The notes under the pieces were generated by a model that searched no databases, was not told the origin of the DNA, and worked only from the letters and a program-made list of their open reading frames with translations. This document shows, piece after piece, positions 1 through 11,382 of a DNA stretch of 64,000 nt; the first letter of the stretch is position 1, and every line of letters begins with the position of its first letter. Location of the stretch: assembly GCA_021186555.1 (NCBI GenBank), contig JAJKFL010000011.1, positions 7,712,001 to 7,776,000 on the forward strand, written 5' to 3'. The position numbers and the translations under genes were made by a program. Source of the stretch: Reticulitermes speratus. Lineage: Eukaryota; Arthropoda; Insecta; Blattodea; Rhinotermitidae.

Positions 1-465
1 GTGTAACCCGTGTATTCAACGAAACGCTAACCATACTTACTACAAAAGATAACGAATATTAACCTACACATTTAATTTACAGAGAGTAGGACGTCACTGA
101 TAATGTTGGCAACACTCATATTTGCAACATGTTGTCGTACCCGAGATCCGTTAGGTATTCAATGTTTCACCATGACACGTTTCCAACTTCACCGTTGGCA
201 ACGCAAGACAGGTGTGTGTCCGCGTTGCTTACAATTGAAGTAAAAGTTTCATAACCTTAACATTTGCTGTTTGCACGTTACAAAAAACAAAGACCAGAAG
301 TATAAAAAAACGCACTTTACCTCGGACAATGGAAAACCGACTGTACCCGGGATGTTATTTACCTGGAAAAAAAAAAAGAAAACACACATTTCAATATCAC
401 ATTAAACATTAAATGTGAATGTATGAATTTAGGTAAATAGTTGTCATGGTGTCATAAAATCACGT
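1..465. other. AT-rich sequence, nothing recognised
   Basis: No ORF of note and no repeat I can match elsewhere in the window. It holds a short A-run near 368-378. Confidence 0.5.
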
Positions 466-740
466 GGTGGGAGTAGAGGTATAATTCCACGCATTATTAA
501 CCTCGGCACTTGGATGGGAGTGGTCAGAGTCACGCCCCGGCTACTTTATAACTGTGAAAAGTGGCCAGGCACCCACTGGACAAGAGGCTTGGTACGCTCC
601 AGCGGTACGTCTGGACGCTTTGGACAAGAGGTAAATCCCTTGCCCCTGTCGGGAATAGAACCACGATTCCTCGGACGTCTGGCGCGTGGCGTAGTCACTA
701 TACCGACTGAGCTAAGCCGGCTGTGTGAGTTTACTTTGCG
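466..740 (-). mobile_element. SINE-B copy, diverged
   Basis: Read on the minus strand, this begins with a tRNA-like head: an A-box-like TTAGCTCAGTCGG near 720-735 and a B-box-like GGTTCTATTCC near 658-668. The body shares the 'cacgccccgg' and 'taacctcggca' blocks with the SINE-B copies at 16205, 48585 and 52736. No clear TSD was seen. The short ORFs here are readings of the repeat, not genes. Confidence 0.7.
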
Positions 741-1388
741 TTTATATTTCACACATCACCCAGCTACTGCAAGACACTATGATATATGATGGAAGGCAGA
801 AAAGTATTCTGTTCCATGATTTTTGTCGTTCCATTACAAAAGCAATACGGTTGCGAAATGGTGTCGCTTAATTATACAGTTCCATTTTATTAGATGCCTA
901 AAACTCTCCCTCTCCATTATAGCCCATCAACAGTGGAAATAAATTTCCTGTCATACGCCAGATGTCGCACATTCGTTATTCAGCACCCAATAAATCACCG
1001 ATGGCTTTGATTTATCCCATAAATTTGTGGGACGTGATTCCTGCTGGATTAGGGTCCTTTCCATTTCGACAAACAGGACTGTACCGTTTCTGTACAGAGC
1101 CTCAATACACACACACTGACGAAGAAGATTATATACGAACGTGGATGTCAACATGACGAAACTCAGATAATTATCTTCTGGAATTCGTTTTAGTTTAATG
1201 AGAATGAATAGTATGGGATTCCAGCTCAGTCCGAAGCAGCTATATTCCAAAAGAGATATCAGATCATTACTCTGCAAATAATGCTCTAACAAATGTGTAG
1301 CAATCTGATACGAAAAATTAACACGACATATACTTGATAAGTAATGACACTGAAGAACAGACCAAATTCCAGCCTGAACGTTATTTAC
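741..1388. other. No recognisable feature
   Basis: Overlapping ORFs of 64 and 113 codons lie on opposite strands, with no motif I recognise. I read them as chance. Confidence 0.4.
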
Positions 1389-1398
1389 ACTTGATCAC

Positions 1399-1697
1399 TG
1401 GCTCAGGAGGTTAGTCGCCGGCTTCCCACCGCGGAGGTCCAGGTTCAATCCTGGGTCAGTTCACGTGAGATTTGTGGTGGACAAAGTGGCACTGGGACAG
1501 GTTTTTCCCCGAGTACTTCGGTTTTCCCCTGTCAATTTCATTCCACCGTTGCTCCATTACAAGGAAAAATAAAAAAAACTGATCATCTTTCTCTTTTATC
1601 TTCATCACAGGGTTGCGCAATAGGCCTTAAGACTGCGGTGCATCCGCAGCATCTGCTGCGGGGTCCTTCACCACACACACACACACACACACACAAA
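1399..1697 (+). mobile_element. SINE-A copy with TSD and (CA)n tail
   Basis: The tRNA-like head carries an A box (TGGCTCAGGAGG) and a B box (GGTTCAATCC). The body includes the 'acttcggttttcccctgt' block and ends with 'tgctgcggggtccttca' before a CA repeat. The copy at 35196 has the same ends. Flanking ACTTGATCAC (1389-1398) and ACTTGAGCAC (1698-1707) form a 9/10 TSD. Confidence 0.85.
1672..1695. repeat. (CA)n microsatellite in SINE-A tail
   Basis: About twelve CA dinucleotides end the SINE-A copy. This probably grew from its 3' tail. Confidence 0.9.
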
Positions 1698-1976
1698 ACT
1701 TGAGCACATCCGGATATACGAAAAGTGCAGGGCGCGGGTAACGAACTTACTCTTTGTTACATAAAAGTCAGACGTGTCAATAAAACCGATGGTCACTGAC
1801 CTATAGACCTACGGGGAAAAAATGACTGAACAAACTTTTCCTTTCCTCCAACATATTTTCATTTCAATACTGTACGTGTCCATATGCCTACACTCCGACA
1901 TCTCGTCATCAGGTTTGTAATATGCTCTGAAACCGCAACAAACCTCTAAAACAAAATTTATGTAAAGCATAGTGGC

Positions 1977-2036
1977 ACCATTTGCTTTAATATCACGCAC
2001 AGTTGTACCATATGCTTTAACATCACGCACAGTTGT
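1977..2036. repeat. Two-copy 30-bp tandem duplication
   Basis: Two 30-bp units (1977-2006 and 2007-2036) differ at two positions. They lie directly upstream of a SINE-B copy. Confidence 0.85.
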
Positions 2037-2233
2037 ACAGGGTGAGTGGTCAACTCCACGTCCCAGCCGCTTTAACCCCGGGAAAGAGACCCGGTGCCCA
2101 TCGTATAGGAGGCTGGGTGGGCCCCAGAGCCGGTCTGAACGGGTGTGGAAAATCTCGCCCCCACCAGGATTCGATCCCCGGACCGTCCAGCCCGTAGCGA
2201 GTGGCTATACCTACTGAGCTATCGCGGCCCACA
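2037..2233 (-). mobile_element. SINE-B copy
   Basis: On the minus strand the tRNA-like head runs from about 2230, with a B box complementary to 'ggattcgatcccc' near 2168-2180. The body contains 'gggaaagagacccggt' and 'ggctgggtgggcccc', shared with 14641 and 52736. A degenerate TSD (cacagttgtacag / cacaactttacag, about 10/13) flanks it. Confidence 0.85.
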
Positions 2234-3027
2234 ACTTTACAGTGTTACGGACCGGAATTGCTTCTCGACTACATAATCCGGTAAGACAGTAATTTTCTTG
2301 ACATTTTACCGGCGAGAACTTGTTCAGATTTGACGATTTGTTGGGTATTGTTGGGTATTCAGTATTGTGATAATCCTATGTTATAGGCCTTGTACTCTTT
2401 CCTGAACTGCGTCACGTCACATGGCACCATTCGACTGATTGATGTAGCTGCGTGGGAGACAGACGGCATTTTCATACACCGATGTTAACTGCATCTTGTT
2501 CAAAGTGTTTTACACATGGGAGATATCATACAAAATGCAGTAAAAGTCGATAAATTCAAAGTTATTTGCAAAACACACAAAAGGCTGCTTTATGAAATAC
2601 AGGCAAAAGCAAGCGTAAATATCCGAATGAAACAGACCCATGCAGGAGGACAAAAGGAGTCAGTTGCGAAGCACCAAACCAGTTTCATTAATTTACACCA
2701 CCATAATACAAGAACTTTACAACAGTGTTTAGACTCGTCCGATCACACACGCTAGAGAGGGTCTAGTCCGATCATTTCAATTTCAGGCACAGAAACACAT
2801 TACACACACTCCCCCATTTACGCCACAGTCACAATTTAGTACATATATGGTCAACTATATATACCTACGTATATACAAGGGGGTCCAATCTAAACCATAA
2901 AATAGTGGAACGTGATCGGCCGCAGGATGACCGCCTCGGCGAGTGTTATTGCCCAGCAGTATTCTTCCGCCACCTTCGTCTCATTTCGCCTTCATTTCCG
3001 CAAGTAAATATAAAGGGGCTCGTTTAA
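2234..3027. other. No recognisable feature
   Basis: One 79-codon ORF at 2516-2755 lacks recognisable motifs. The rest is AT-rich. Confidence 0.4.
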
Positions 3028-3385
3028 AAAAAAATATTTTTTTCAATTTTAGGCGCGTTCGCAAAATTGCGAAAAGCGACTAACAGCTTCGTCATGTCTG
3101 TCTGTCTGTCCGCATGGAACTCGGCTCCCTGTTGACGGATTTTCAAGAATTTGATATTTGGGAATTTTTCGAAAATCTGTCGAGAAAATTCAAGTTTCAT
3201 TCGACTCTGACAAGAACAACGGGTACTTTACACGAAGACCTATGCATATTTATGATATCTCGCTGAATTTTTCTTAGAATGAGAAGTGTGTCAGACAAAA
3301 TTAGCACAGAAAATCAAAACATATTTTATGTTTAATAATATTTTTTACGAAAATCGTGCCGTTTATTAGATAATGTGGCTCGACA
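3028..3385 (+). repeat. Dispersed repeat, copy 1 (pair with 34212)
   Basis: Shares an ordered series of blocks with 34212-34590: 'gcgcgttcgcaaaat', a TCTG/TCCG run, 'tttttcgaaaatctgtc', 'acgggtactttaca', 'atatctcgctgaat' and 'aaatcgtgccgttt'. Both copies are in the same orientation, about 350 bp long and clearly diverged. The family is unknown to me. No coding capacity was seen. Confidence 0.75.
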
Positions 3386-5790
3386 TATGGTTCGGGACAT
3401 AACTGTGCGGTTCTCTTTCCCATTCATTCCTCCAGCTTCTAGGGCCGCAAAGCTGAGTTCCGAACTGTATAAACTATGTGCACATCTGGAATGGCTCACG
3501 CATTTACAGAATCGCGCGTGCTTCAACTACTACACAAAGTGTTATGACTGCTGAATGGAAATATCAGCGGCGCACACACGTCTCAGCTGGAGTGGCAGCA
3601 GACGCCATATGTACCAAGTATCGTAGGTTGTTCCATGTCTGGAGGCCACGGCTTAAATAAACTAATGTGGCGCGGTAAACAAAAGCAAAAACATTGGCCC
3701 CTGTACTGCTCACTGTACTTTTAAGGCAACGTCTTACCACTGCTTCTTGTTAAACCGTAATTAGCTAGAAATGCACTCTGTTGAGGAGTGACGTGAATTC
3801 GCAGTACAAACACTTGCTAGATGTGTGCTTGTGAGCGCTCAAGTGGGAAAACAAATTACCTCCTTTATTATCCGAATTATCCGAAAAGCTTAACTAATGT
3901 CCTTCACCCAAGAAAATGCAGCTGAAATGCACAGCGTGGGTAGAGCCCCTTGACTCTCGCAACGACGGTCGGAGGAAAACATATAGATCGTGTCAAGAAC
4001 ACAAGGCTCTAACACTGTTTTTTCAACTGGTCGCCATTTGTTAGATGTTTTATTCATAACTAGTCTAAAGGCAAAATTATGCACAGCTATAACCACACAG
4101 AACACAACAGAAAATAACTATCATGCCACACGCACAAAACACGACTGCACTTCAGCGCAATGTATTTTTGACTGGAACACATCTAGTACTGGTCACAAGC
4201 AAAGGATGGTCGGCTTTCTGCAGCGCAAACCACTTCCAAGGTCAACTGCAAACTCCACAGTCACCATCTGTAGCTGTCACTGAGCGGAAGAGCAAAGCAG
4301 TACGACTCGTAGTTTGAAAGTAACAATTCGAAACCCGGCCAAGGCATCCAAGATGCACAGTCCATCCACCTGAACGTAAGCAACTACTCTCTGGAACATA
4401 ATTCTTCTGTGTAAAGACATGGGCCTACGGAACGCCACACGAGGGTAAAAACCTGCACATTCACTTGACGGAATTTTTATTTTGCCCCGATGTCAGATAA
4501 TATAATGGTAAAGATAACGGTGAAATGGGATCTAAATATGAAGTGGATGAAAAGCATAGTATAAATGTACCTCATATTCACAATGTTCAGATTGTATCAC
4601 AGGCAAGATGATCACCAAGGCCTCGTCAACAGGACATGACGGTCTAACAGCAATTTCGGGCCGACAGCTGAACGATTTGGAGCTGTAAGTCTCTGAGGCA
4701 GCATCAGAGAGTGCAGAAGCTACGAGAACTTAGCTGATAAAAAATGGTGGCCATGGCCGTGACAATCGATCACTGTTGATTAAACTTCTTATTCTTCGTA
4801 GCTTTAAATTTGTTACCTCACTGAAAACAATCTTAAAGTTTAGACGAATGTTAACAAAAATTTTACTGTTTGCGAAGCTCTTAGAAATAATGATGCTCTC
4901 GGCGAAACACCATCAAAAAATTTTATTTTATTTTTTTTTAGAAGTACAAGCCAAAACTGTGCTGTCATAATGCATTCCCAATCCCGTCGAATTGAACGAA
5001 AAATTAAAACTGAGGACATATCAGTTATTTTTTATTTTTTGATATTGGAAAACGCGTGATTATTCGAATTCAATGGCAGAAAAGATCCGTGAAACTCGTA
5101 GAAAACAAAGTCGTGACACGGAAGGACGGACAAGACCCTCCTCCACGTAATATGTGCTCAAAAGTCATACTTCTTGTGTTCTGGTCTGATAAAAAAGATA
5201 CGTAAGGTAAAGCATCCCAAACCTATTATGGAACCCGAAGGTTCATCACCGTGTCCACAAGAGCCTGCTGAAACAGAAAAATGCAACAAATATGCAGATA
5301 ATTCTAAAAATATTGCAGGGATGGATTATGTAAGAAAATCTGAGGTACAGAGAAAATACGTAACTGCGAACGGCGATTTCAGTTTCATGAAAACATTTAA
5401 GGTTCGGCGAAATTAAGAAGCCTGGCAGATGTCACACAATCACACAAACACACACACATTTGGGGAGGGAGGTATTTAGAGTCTGTCAGTGCGGTAAATA
5501 TACGAAGTGGAATGGTTAGTATCTAGAAGGAGGTAGCAGTGGTCCTGTCGTGTTACTATCCTGATATGTCTGTAGGGACTGAAGAAAACAGACAACTTCA
5601 GACGGGATAGCATGGCCCAGATTTGAACTAGACATATCCCAAACACAAGTCCAGCCTGGTAGTTTGTAGATTATACATCGAAGACACCGAAAGAAATTAC
5701 TGGACATAATGAGCAATGTTGAAAATTAAAATTGCCGAAGAATATTATGAGGTTATGATAAACCCTATTTTTAAGGACGAAAAAAATATA
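3386..5790. other. 2.4 kb without recognised features
   Basis: Several ORFs of 60-97 codons overlap on both strands with no domain I recognise. AT-rich runs lie near 4915-4940 and 5028-5040. I see no supported gene. Confidence 0.4.
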
Positions 5791-6163
5791 AATATATGGT
5801 GCTGGAGAAGAATGGAGATCAGTTGGACCGATCGTGTGAGCAATGAAGAAGGATTACATAGTCAAGGAGGAGAGGAATATCCTACATACAATAAAAAGAA
5901 GAAAGGCTAACTGGATTGGTCACATCTTGCGTAGAAACTGCCTTGTAAAACACGTGATTGAAGGAAAGTTAGAGGGAAGGATAGAAATGACGGGAAGACG
6001 AGGAAGAAGGCGTAAGCAGCTACTGGATGACCTTAAGGAAAAGAGAAGATACTGGAGATTGAAAGAGGAAGCACTAGATCGCACTCAATGGAGAACTCGT
6101 TTTGGAAGAGGCTACGGACCTGTCGTAAGACAGACTACAGAATGAATGAATGAATGAATGAAT
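5790..6163 (+). mobile_element. LINE-Y 3' end with (GAAT)n tail
   Basis: A 5'-truncated non-LTR retrotransposon end. Two frames carry a LINE C-terminal peptide: WCWRRMEISWTDRVSNEE, then after a frameshift near 5843-5870 KANWIGHILRRN..., DDLKEKRRYW and GRGYGPVVRQTTE. The stop is followed by (GAAT)n at 6139-6161. The WxGHxxR...GRRGRR pattern is the common C-terminal extension after the reverse transcriptase. Copies of the same end are at 17050 and 19315. Confidence 0.85.
5843..6145 (+). pseudogene. LINE-Y reverse transcriptase C-terminal remnant
   Basis: About 100 codons remain open. The conserved part starts near ERNILHTIKRRKANWIGHILRRN and ends VVRQTTE at the stop. The catalytic reverse transcriptase domain is absent. 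The preceding part of the protein is in another frame (ORF 5716-5910), so the fragment is broken and cannot make an active protein. Confidence 0.8.
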
Positions 6164-6754
6164 AATATGACTATGTCTTCCGGAAAATTAGTCACTCGGC
6201 TTGTATGGATGTGAAATTTTGAAGTGAAGTGATAAAAACAAAGAATTAAAGTTTCTAAAACGAGAAATCATGTTATTAAATACAGATATGAACAATTGAA
6301 AAAGATATCGATTATTTTTAACAGAATAAGAAAACTGAAGATAGAAGCCAATTGCAGTGATAAAATACGAAGTGTGGAAAGTTAAGGATATGCAAATTGA
6401 AGATTACAATATAAACGAACAGAAAGAAGAAATTTTGGAAGACTTTAAAGCGATGGACAGGTCAATTATAAAGTTTGGAGTCGGAACACTTGAAGAAGAC
6501 AAAAGACATTTCTCGCTGGCGAATGCTTAGCGAGATTAAGTGCAACATACGTGTAACACGACCTGTAAGTACGCGGAATTAAAAATAATTACCATGAGTG
6601 AAATCTCCGTACAGTGACAGTGCCGCATATAAACTTTAATCACAAGTTACCAAATGGCTAAAAAGTACACACTGCGGTTCGTTTTAGGTCCTTAATTTTT
6701 GCTTACAACAGGGGAAATTAAACCAAAAATCGCGACAACATTTAGTATAGAACA
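6164..6754. other. No recognisable feature
   Basis: A-rich sequence with no ORF above 60 codons. Confidence 0.4.
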
Positions 6755-6813
6755 AGGTGTTTATCAATCACCATCACCACAAGCATTTATTATGTTTTAA
6801 TCAGACCAGTTAC

Positions 6814-6857
6814 ACAGCTACATGTTTCGACCACTAGGTGCTCATCTTCAGGCCATT
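6814..6857 (-). ncRNA. Hammerhead-like motif, outer left arm
   Basis: Minus strand. Core CUGAAGA is complementary to 6845-6851 and GAAA to 6825-6828. Stem II is six positions with one G.G mismatch (consensus GACCAC/GUGGUC), after one extra U following A9. Stem III is the palindrome ACAUGU. Stem I has five pairs, two of them wobble. All core nucleotides are present. Activity is untested. Confidence 0.65.
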
Positions 6858-7112
6858 AAAAGTACATAACATTAACATTACAATTGTAATTTCATTTTTG
6901 TGTTAATAGATTGAGTTCTCAGTCCTTGGGTGTTACAGTATACATGTCTATATTTAAATTGTTAAAATATACAATATACATGTCAATATAAAATACTGAC
7001 ATGTATATTGTTACATCTATTATATTTCACTTTAAAGTTGTACATACCGTGCATGTTTGAGATATTATATACTATAAACCAACAAATATTGCACTATTAT
7101 ATATGTATTGTC

Positions 7113-7157
7113 AACCCTACATATGTTTCGGCTCTGCCTGAGCCATCTTCAGGGGTT
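7113..7157 (-). ncRNA. Hammerhead ribozyme motif, inner left arm
   Basis: Minus strand. CUGAAGA is complementary to 7146-7152 and GAAA to 7126-7129. Stem II is GGCUC/GAGCC with a 5-nt loop, after one extra U. Stem III is the palindrome ACAUAUGU. H17 is A at 7118. Stem I is AACCC/GGGUU, five perfect pairs. Predicted cleavage follows the A at 7118. This is a complete type I-like arrangement apart from the extra U, a feature known in some natural hammerheads. Confidence 0.75.
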
Positions 7158-7686
7158 ACTCTTGATGTGTCCACTAACTGTAACTCTCACTGCATTGTCT
7201 TTGACTCGTATTAGGTTTCTTAATATCTAGGCATTATACATTGTCTCACTATCTAGGCACTATACATTGTCTCACTATGTACACTGATGCACTTGTGGTT
7301 GTGGTTTATTGCACGTTTTCAATTGACGTTGCTTGGTCAGTTTTGGAACATGTGAAGTGTGATCTCGTATAGAACATATCCGTAGCTTTCGGGGTTTTTC
7401 CAGTCTTTTTCCTTTTCCTGAAATCTACATACGACTAAGGAAAAAGGACCAAAAAAACCCGCAAGCTACAGATATGTTCTATACGAGACCACACTTCACA
7501 TGTTCCGAAACTGACCAACAACGTCAATTGAAAACGTGCAAAAACCACAACCACAAGTGCATCAGTGTACATAGTGAGACAATGTATAGTGCCTAGATAG
7601 TGAGACAATGTATAATGCCTAGATATTAAGAAACCTAATACGAGTCAAAGACAATGCAGTGAGTGTTAGTTAGTGGACACATCAAG

Positions 7687-7736
7687 AGTATCCCCTGAAG
7701 ATGGCTCAGGCAGAGCCGAAACATATGTAGGGTTGA
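7687..7736 (+). ncRNA. Hammerhead ribozyme motif, inner right arm
   Basis: Inverted partner of the motif at 7113. CUGAAGA is at 7695-7701, the extra U at 7702, stem II at 7703-7707 with 7713-7717, GAAA at 7718-7721, palindromic ACAUAUGU at 7721-7728 and H17 = A at 7729. Stem I keeps CCC/GGG next to the core, but one outer pair is lost (U opposite U), unlike the left-arm copy. Confidence 0.72.
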
Positions 7737-7848
7737 CAATACATATATAATAGTGCAATATTTGTTGGTTTATAGTATATAATATCTATTATATTGTTAT
7801 ATCTAACCATACAAATATTAAGTTGCAATTGTAATTTTATGTATTTTA

Positions 7849-7892
7849 ATGGTCTGACGAACACCATTTAGTGGTCGAAACATATAGTCGTG
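7849..7892 (+). ncRNA. Hammerhead-like motif, outer right arm
   Basis: CUGACGA is at 7854-7860 and GAAA at 7877-7880. Stem II keeps ACCAU/GUGGU pairing beyond one C.C mismatch. Stem III has decayed from ACAUGU to ACAUAU. Stem I retains five pairs, mostly wobble. It looks like an older copy of the motif at 6814. Confidence 0.55.
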
Positions 7893-7955
7893 TAACTCGT
7901 CTGATAAGAACATAACAGGACTAAACAGTTGCGTTGATGGTGGGTGATAACCACA

Positions 7956-9224
7956 TTGTAATATACGAAACAGCAGAATGTACAAGATACAAAGTTTAGT
8001 ATAGACGCCTAATAATTCGTTGGTACTTCACAATTCGTTCAGACGTCATGACAAACAAAGAAACAAAAAAATTCCACCGCTATCTTGTGTAACAAAATAT
8101 GTTCTTTCCAGCTACCTCTCGAACTGACAGCTCATGTGAAGTTTCAAGCTTTCTGGCATGGTAAATACCTAAGACAACGGCGTACCATTCCAGAAGACAT
8201 GCTTCTGATCAACACCTTTGTGAGAAGGTCAAATATCCCACAAAGTCCACGGATCTGGATGTGTGCTAAACAGGAAATTTACTGTCCCCTGTGGATCAGT
8301 CCCAGATGATTCGTCCTATCTGAAGCCTCTTTCATCAGAATGCGTTCTGCACGCTGCACTCCCACATTTCCCGGAAAATGGTCGTCGTGGTAACCAGACT
8401 ATCAATAAATAACGACCACAGGAAATGCTTCTTCCCCCAGACCTGTTTTTTTTTTGTTCTCAAGTTTTAAAGTTAGGAAAACAGAATGGTCAGAATTTAT
8501 TGAGTCGCGCGTGTAAGAGTCGTTCATAAACGGGCCCACTTCAGCTCAATTAGAACATTCGTGCAAGATAGTCATCGTTAAATTTAAAAAAATCTCTCAC
8601 CATCACATGTTTAAAACGAAATATCTCATGAGAAAAGAATTCTATTTACACTCATCTAAAATTACTTAAACCGACAATTTTCGAGATGTAAGTTTATTAA
8701 TAAGATCTTTAAAGATACAGATAAAGTGATCCCTCGTCCAACGCGGGGAAAAGGGTCAGTGATTACGGCGTGTTGCACAAAACCGCGCTGCGCGAACTTC
8801 TTATAGGGAGGAGGGGGAAAGAGGTTACGTCAAAGCGGACGCTTATGGACGCCCCTGTCACGTAAAATACACACATTTTTGGACAATGATCATTTACACA
8901 ATGCTTACCTTGATTTCAGGCTTGGTTGCCTGATACTACCAGCTTCCATGGTGGTTGAGTAACAGCCCGTATTTATCCAAACGCATTTAAATTTTTAAAC
9001 TTGCAACAAATTTTTCTACATATTTAATTATTTTCAACCGCGTACAGTCAAAACCGCGCTAGACATAGCCGCGCTGTGCGGAGGGCACTGTATAAGTTCG
9101 TACATACAGATTCCTCACCACCGGACCTATTGGTACGGTGTTAACAGTGTCCGACACTTGGTAACTACATGGTCTAGCATCACTTGCCTTTAGACTTTCT
9201 GCACCAGTCCAGACCGGCCCTGGG
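7956..9224. other. No recognised gene; two GC-rich patches
   Basis: One 74-codon ORF at 8085-8309 has no motif I recognise. Patches near 8733-8800 and 9048-9090 both contain 'aaaaccgcgct' and could be the ends of an old element, but I could not pair them. Confidence 0.35.
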
Positions 9225-9312
9225 ACCCACCCTGCCTCCTGTATAATGGGTACCGCGTCTCTTTCAGGGCGGTAAAGCGGCCGGGGTGTGGCGCTGACTC
9301 AGCCTTCTCCAA
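9225..9312 (+). mobile_element. SINE-B fragment
   Basis: On the plus strand, 'cctgtataatgggtaccg' and 'ggccggggtgtgg' match the reverse complement of the SINE-B body. Neither tRNA head nor tail is present. Confidence 0.6.
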
Positions 9313-10557
9313 CCTTTTTAAAGTTTAATCTTTCGAAATATATAAAATGGTTTCCCACGCCTACACTAATCTAAGAAATCTGCTTCATGATCCCGGAAAC
9401 CTTCAAATCTGGTGACAGACAATAAAATGGGGATCTTTACAGCAGTTCCGTATGACCCAGATTATACAGGTTCCGGATAACAGCAAGCCATGAGAAGAAA
9501 CACCACAAAGACAATACATAGCACCGCTGACGTGAAAACAATGTCTGCCTCAATGTCACTCTGCCTGCACTGACTTGCGAAATTCCGGAGATATTTATCT
9601 TGATGGGAAGGTCATGAGTTCAAAGCAGAAGCTTTAAAAATGGATGGAGGGAGGGAACGAACCAAATGAAGAGATGTAGATAAAAGAGTGGAAAAAGGAT
9701 GGGGGAGATTAGTAGGAGGTGACGGTTTCTCAGTAGCAATTAAATTTTTACCCCAAAGCTTGTGTGAAAACAAAGAGCTATCTGGTGACAACGAATGGCA
9801 CCTGACTGTCACCTCCAAACTGTACTTTAATGCGTAGACAGGATGAAAGCAACGCGTAAAAAAAGTATCTACCAAGTTATAAAATTAAATAAGGCACTTA
9901 CAATGCTCATAAATTGCTCCTTATAACAGTTTCTTTTGTATTCAGTTATTCTACGTAGTCTTTAGCAAAGCAATTAATTAGAGATCAATAAAGCGATTAA
10001 AATAATTTAAAAACTCATCATCCAGTACTGCCTACCAAAAGTTTGAATTTAATTGCCACATTTACACTACGAAGAGACATCATCTTCACAGGGGGATCAT
10101 TCAAGCATTTATTTATAAATAAAACTTAACTCAAAGTCGTTCGATTACAAAGCTAAAACCGAGAGTAAGAATTCTGGATTCCAGTAACAGTACCAAAGAT
10201 GTAATACAACAGAAATATACTATAAAACTGTGGCAGCTAAGTTCACTGGCGACGAACCTGAACCAGTTCCATCCACTCCTAACCAAAAAAAAAAAAAAAA
10301 AAAAAAATTTTTTTTGTTCTTCGGAGCTGAAATTTATTCACTTCTCGGGTAACATGAGTAAGCAAGTAGCAAAATTCACCCCACCAAAATTCTGTATTCA
10401 TTTATTGTTTCTTCCGTCCGATCTACACGTCGGTCCCTTCATAACATCCTTGACTTAAGAACTCCGAACAGTTCAGAAACAGCGGGTTTTAATTTGTTTA
10501 CTGGTGCAATGACAAATAATTCTTGACACAAAACGGTACTAGTGGCTATACTTTTGT
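9313..10557. other. No recognised gene; poly(A)/poly(T) junction
   Basis: An 87-codon minus-strand ORF (9612-9875) lacks recognisable motifs. At 10285-10315, 23 A are followed directly by 8 T. Confidence 0.4.
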
Positions 10558-10597
10558 GCCTTAGAAGCCTTTCAGGATACTGAAAGGCTTCTAAGGC
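10558..10597. repeat. Perfect 18-bp hairpin with GATA loop
   Basis: Arms 10558-10575 and 10580-10597 are exactly complementary around a 4-nt loop. The arms are shorter than a usual animal microRNA precursor. No hammerhead core or T-run follows. Function unknown. Confidence 0.9.
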
Positions 10598-10876
10598 AAC
10601 TGTTCATCGACACAGAGGAAGATGAGTATAAATTCAGTGCGAAACTTTTGAAACTGTAATGAGAAATATATGAAATAATGTTCTGTGTTTATAATTAATT
10701 ATCTGATTAATTAATTAAAGTCCACAACTTTCAGCAACTCCCTGCTGTCTAAAAACTGTCGACGGAGGAAGCCTAGAGCGACACCAGCTGGACAGACGAA
10801 CAAGACACAAATAGAGAGTGATATAACGTTTATGCAAAGCAGATGTCAAAATTAATACAGGTATAATTCATATTCC

Positions 10877-11141
10877 GCCGATCCCAGTGGCCGTGCGGTC
10901 TAAGGTGTGGGTCTGCGGCCGCTCGCTTGCTAGGATCGTGGGTTCGAATCCCACCGGGGGCATGGATGTCTGTCTCTTGTGAGTGTTGTGTGTTGTCAGG
11001 TAGAGGTCTCTGCGACGAGCTGGTCACTCGTCCAGAGGAGTCCTACCGACTGTGGTGTGTCTCAAATGTGTGTGATCGTGAAGCGTCGATAATGAGGCGG
11101 CCTAGGCCCTCTAGGAGCTGTCGAGCCATAGGAAAAAAAAA
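10877..11141 (+). mobile_element. SINE-C (body 1) with perfect 12-bp TSD
   Basis: The tRNA-like head (A-box region GTGGCCGTGCGGTCTAAGG; B box GGTTCGAATCC at 10941-10951) looks closest to tRNA-Leu or tRNA-Ser by its GGCC...GGTCTAAGG start. The body includes 'gtccagaggagtcctacc' and ends at an A-run. TSD AATTCATATTCC is at 10865-10876 and 11142-11153. This is a young, intact copy. Confidence 0.93.
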
Positions 11142-11349
11142 AATTCATATTCCACCATGAGACTAATATAACTAGCTTCGAACTTTCTTGATATTAATCA
11201 AATTTCTAGTACAGTCATTGCCAGCACGCTGCACAGTAACTATAACACCATATAGAAAAAACAAAATTCTACCAAACACACGTCTACAGCGTAGTTTAAC
11301 GCCAACATGTAACGTGCACACGATTTACAAAACGTTACTTAATAGAAAT

Positions 11350-11351
<2 letters not shown>

Positions 11352-11380
<29 letters not shown>
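11352..11380. repeat. (AC)n microsatellite
   Basis: An uninterrupted AC run of about 14 units. Confidence 0.9.

Positions 11381-11382
<2 letters not shown>

Larger units (their letters stand above)
6755..7955. repeat. Nested foldback element with hammerhead-like arms
   Basis: Two inverted repeats lie one inside the other. The outer arms (about 6755-6865 and 7835-7955) are diverged. The inner arms (about 7070-7408 and 7437-7787) are near-identical over roughly 340 bp, with a spacer of about 28 bp near 7409-7436. Each of the four arms carries one hammerhead-like motif. The higher similarity of the inner arms suggests a younger insertion into an older foldback. I infer inverted terminal repeats of a Penelope-like element, but there is no coding evidence here. 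Confidence 0.8.
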
